DNA of 5,710 nt, from assembly GCA_900553045.1 (NCBI GenBank), contig USBW01000054.1, positions 1 through 5,710 on the forward strand, read 5' to 3'. This document shows, piece by piece, positions 5,544 to 5,710 of this stretch. The position numbers were made by a program, and so were the translations under genes. Below the pieces are notes generated by a model. It was not told the DNA's origin. It saw only the letters and a list, made by a program, of their open reading frames with translations, and made no database searches. The stretch is from an uncultured Mycoplasmatota bacterium. Lineage in GTDB: Bacteria > Bacillota_I > Bacilli_A > RF39 > UBA660. Position 1 is the first letter of the stretch. Every line of letters starts with the position of its first letter.

Positions 5544-5710
5544 ATGAAAAAAATAATTATTAATGGGCAAAGACAACTTTCAGGCACTATTAGGATTAGT
5601 GGAGCTAAAAATGCCGCAGTTGCAATTATTCCAGCGGCGATTTTATCAGATTCAGAAGTTACGATTTGCAATGTTCCCGAAATATCGGATATTGACTCTT
5701 TAGAAGAAAT
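5544..5710 (+). CDS. murA: UDP-N-acetylglucosamine 1-carboxyvinyltransferase (MurA), N-terminal part
   Basis: The first 55 codons are visible and the gene runs off the window. MurA transfers enolpyruvate from phosphoenolpyruvate to UDP-N-acetylglucosamine, the first committed step of peptidoglycan synthesis, in the cytoplasm; it is the target of fosfomycin. The fragment shows the family's N-terminal signature: G-x-I-x-I-S-G-A-K-N-A with K22 and N23 at the same numbers as in the E. coli enzyme, then PAAIL and NVPEISDI. The catalytic cysteine loop lies beyond the window. AAAGGA (5531-5536), seven bases before the ATG, supports the start. Low-GC Gram-positives often carry two paralogues (MurAA and MurAB, also called MurA1 and MurA2); this fragment does not tell which. 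Its presence shows that the organism makes, or descends from makers of, a peptidoglycan wall. Confidence 0.95.
   Translation, partial: MKKIIINGQRQLSGTIRISGAKNAAVAIIPAAILSDSEVTICNVPEISDIDSLEE

Noticed and set aside
5489..5671. Hydrophobic - strand frame across the murA start
   Set aside because: It overlaps the clear MurA signature on the + strand and has no initiation signals.
1..5710. Alternative genetic code with TGA as tryptophan
   Set aside because: The long genes use TGG for tryptophan and contain no in-frame TGA, so the standard bacterial code fits.
1..5710. Transposase, phage, tRNA, rRNA or attachment-site sequences
   Set aside because: No characteristic proteins, terminal inverted repeats or RNA gene structures were seen.

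Overview
The window is AT-rich DNA with all recognisable genes on the + strand. Strong GGAGG-type ribosome binding sites, consensus sigma-A-like promoters, hairpin-plus-U-tract terminators and a cell-wall gene (murA) point to a low-GC Gram-positive bacterium (Bacillota). The open frames are long and tryptophan is written TGG with no in-frame TGA, so this is the ordinary bacterial code and not the Mycoplasma code. An uncultured gut Bacilli lineage would fit the style of the two large envelope proteins, but that is an inference.

Layout. Bases 1-58 hold what is probably the last few codons of an upstream gene and its intrinsic terminator. Bases 91-119 are an almost ideal promoter (TTGACA, 17-bp spacer, TATAAT, with an extended -10 TG). 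It drives a two-gene operon. The first gene (146-2989) encodes a 947-residue protein with a lipobox-like or membrane segment that lies unusually far from the N-terminus, a large helical body, and a long Ser/Asn-rich then acidic disordered tail. The second gene (3008-4756) starts 18 bases later and encodes a 582-residue protein with an N-terminal membrane anchor, a small globular domain, a cysteine cluster, a Ser/Asn/Pro linker and a large outside region with three Cys-x-x-Gly-Tyr repeats. A strong terminator (4791-4831) closes the operon.

Bases 4868-5392 encode a 174-residue HAD-fold phosphatase, probably of the 5'(3')-deoxyribonucleotidase type. A 151-base intergenic region follows. It contains a TATAAT promoter flanked by two copies of an 11-base repeat, each containing the palindrome TTTGCAAA, and a possible leader hairpin. 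The start of murA (UDP-N-acetylglucosamine 1-carboxyvinyltransferase, first step of peptidoglycan synthesis) begins at 5544 and runs off the window.

The most novel part is the envelope operon. Neither protein belongs to a family I can name. Both look anchored at or near the N-terminus, with most of the chain outside the membrane and low-complexity linkers. Their tight spacing suggests they act together at the cell surface. HAD and murA are housekeeping-type genes in separate transcription units.
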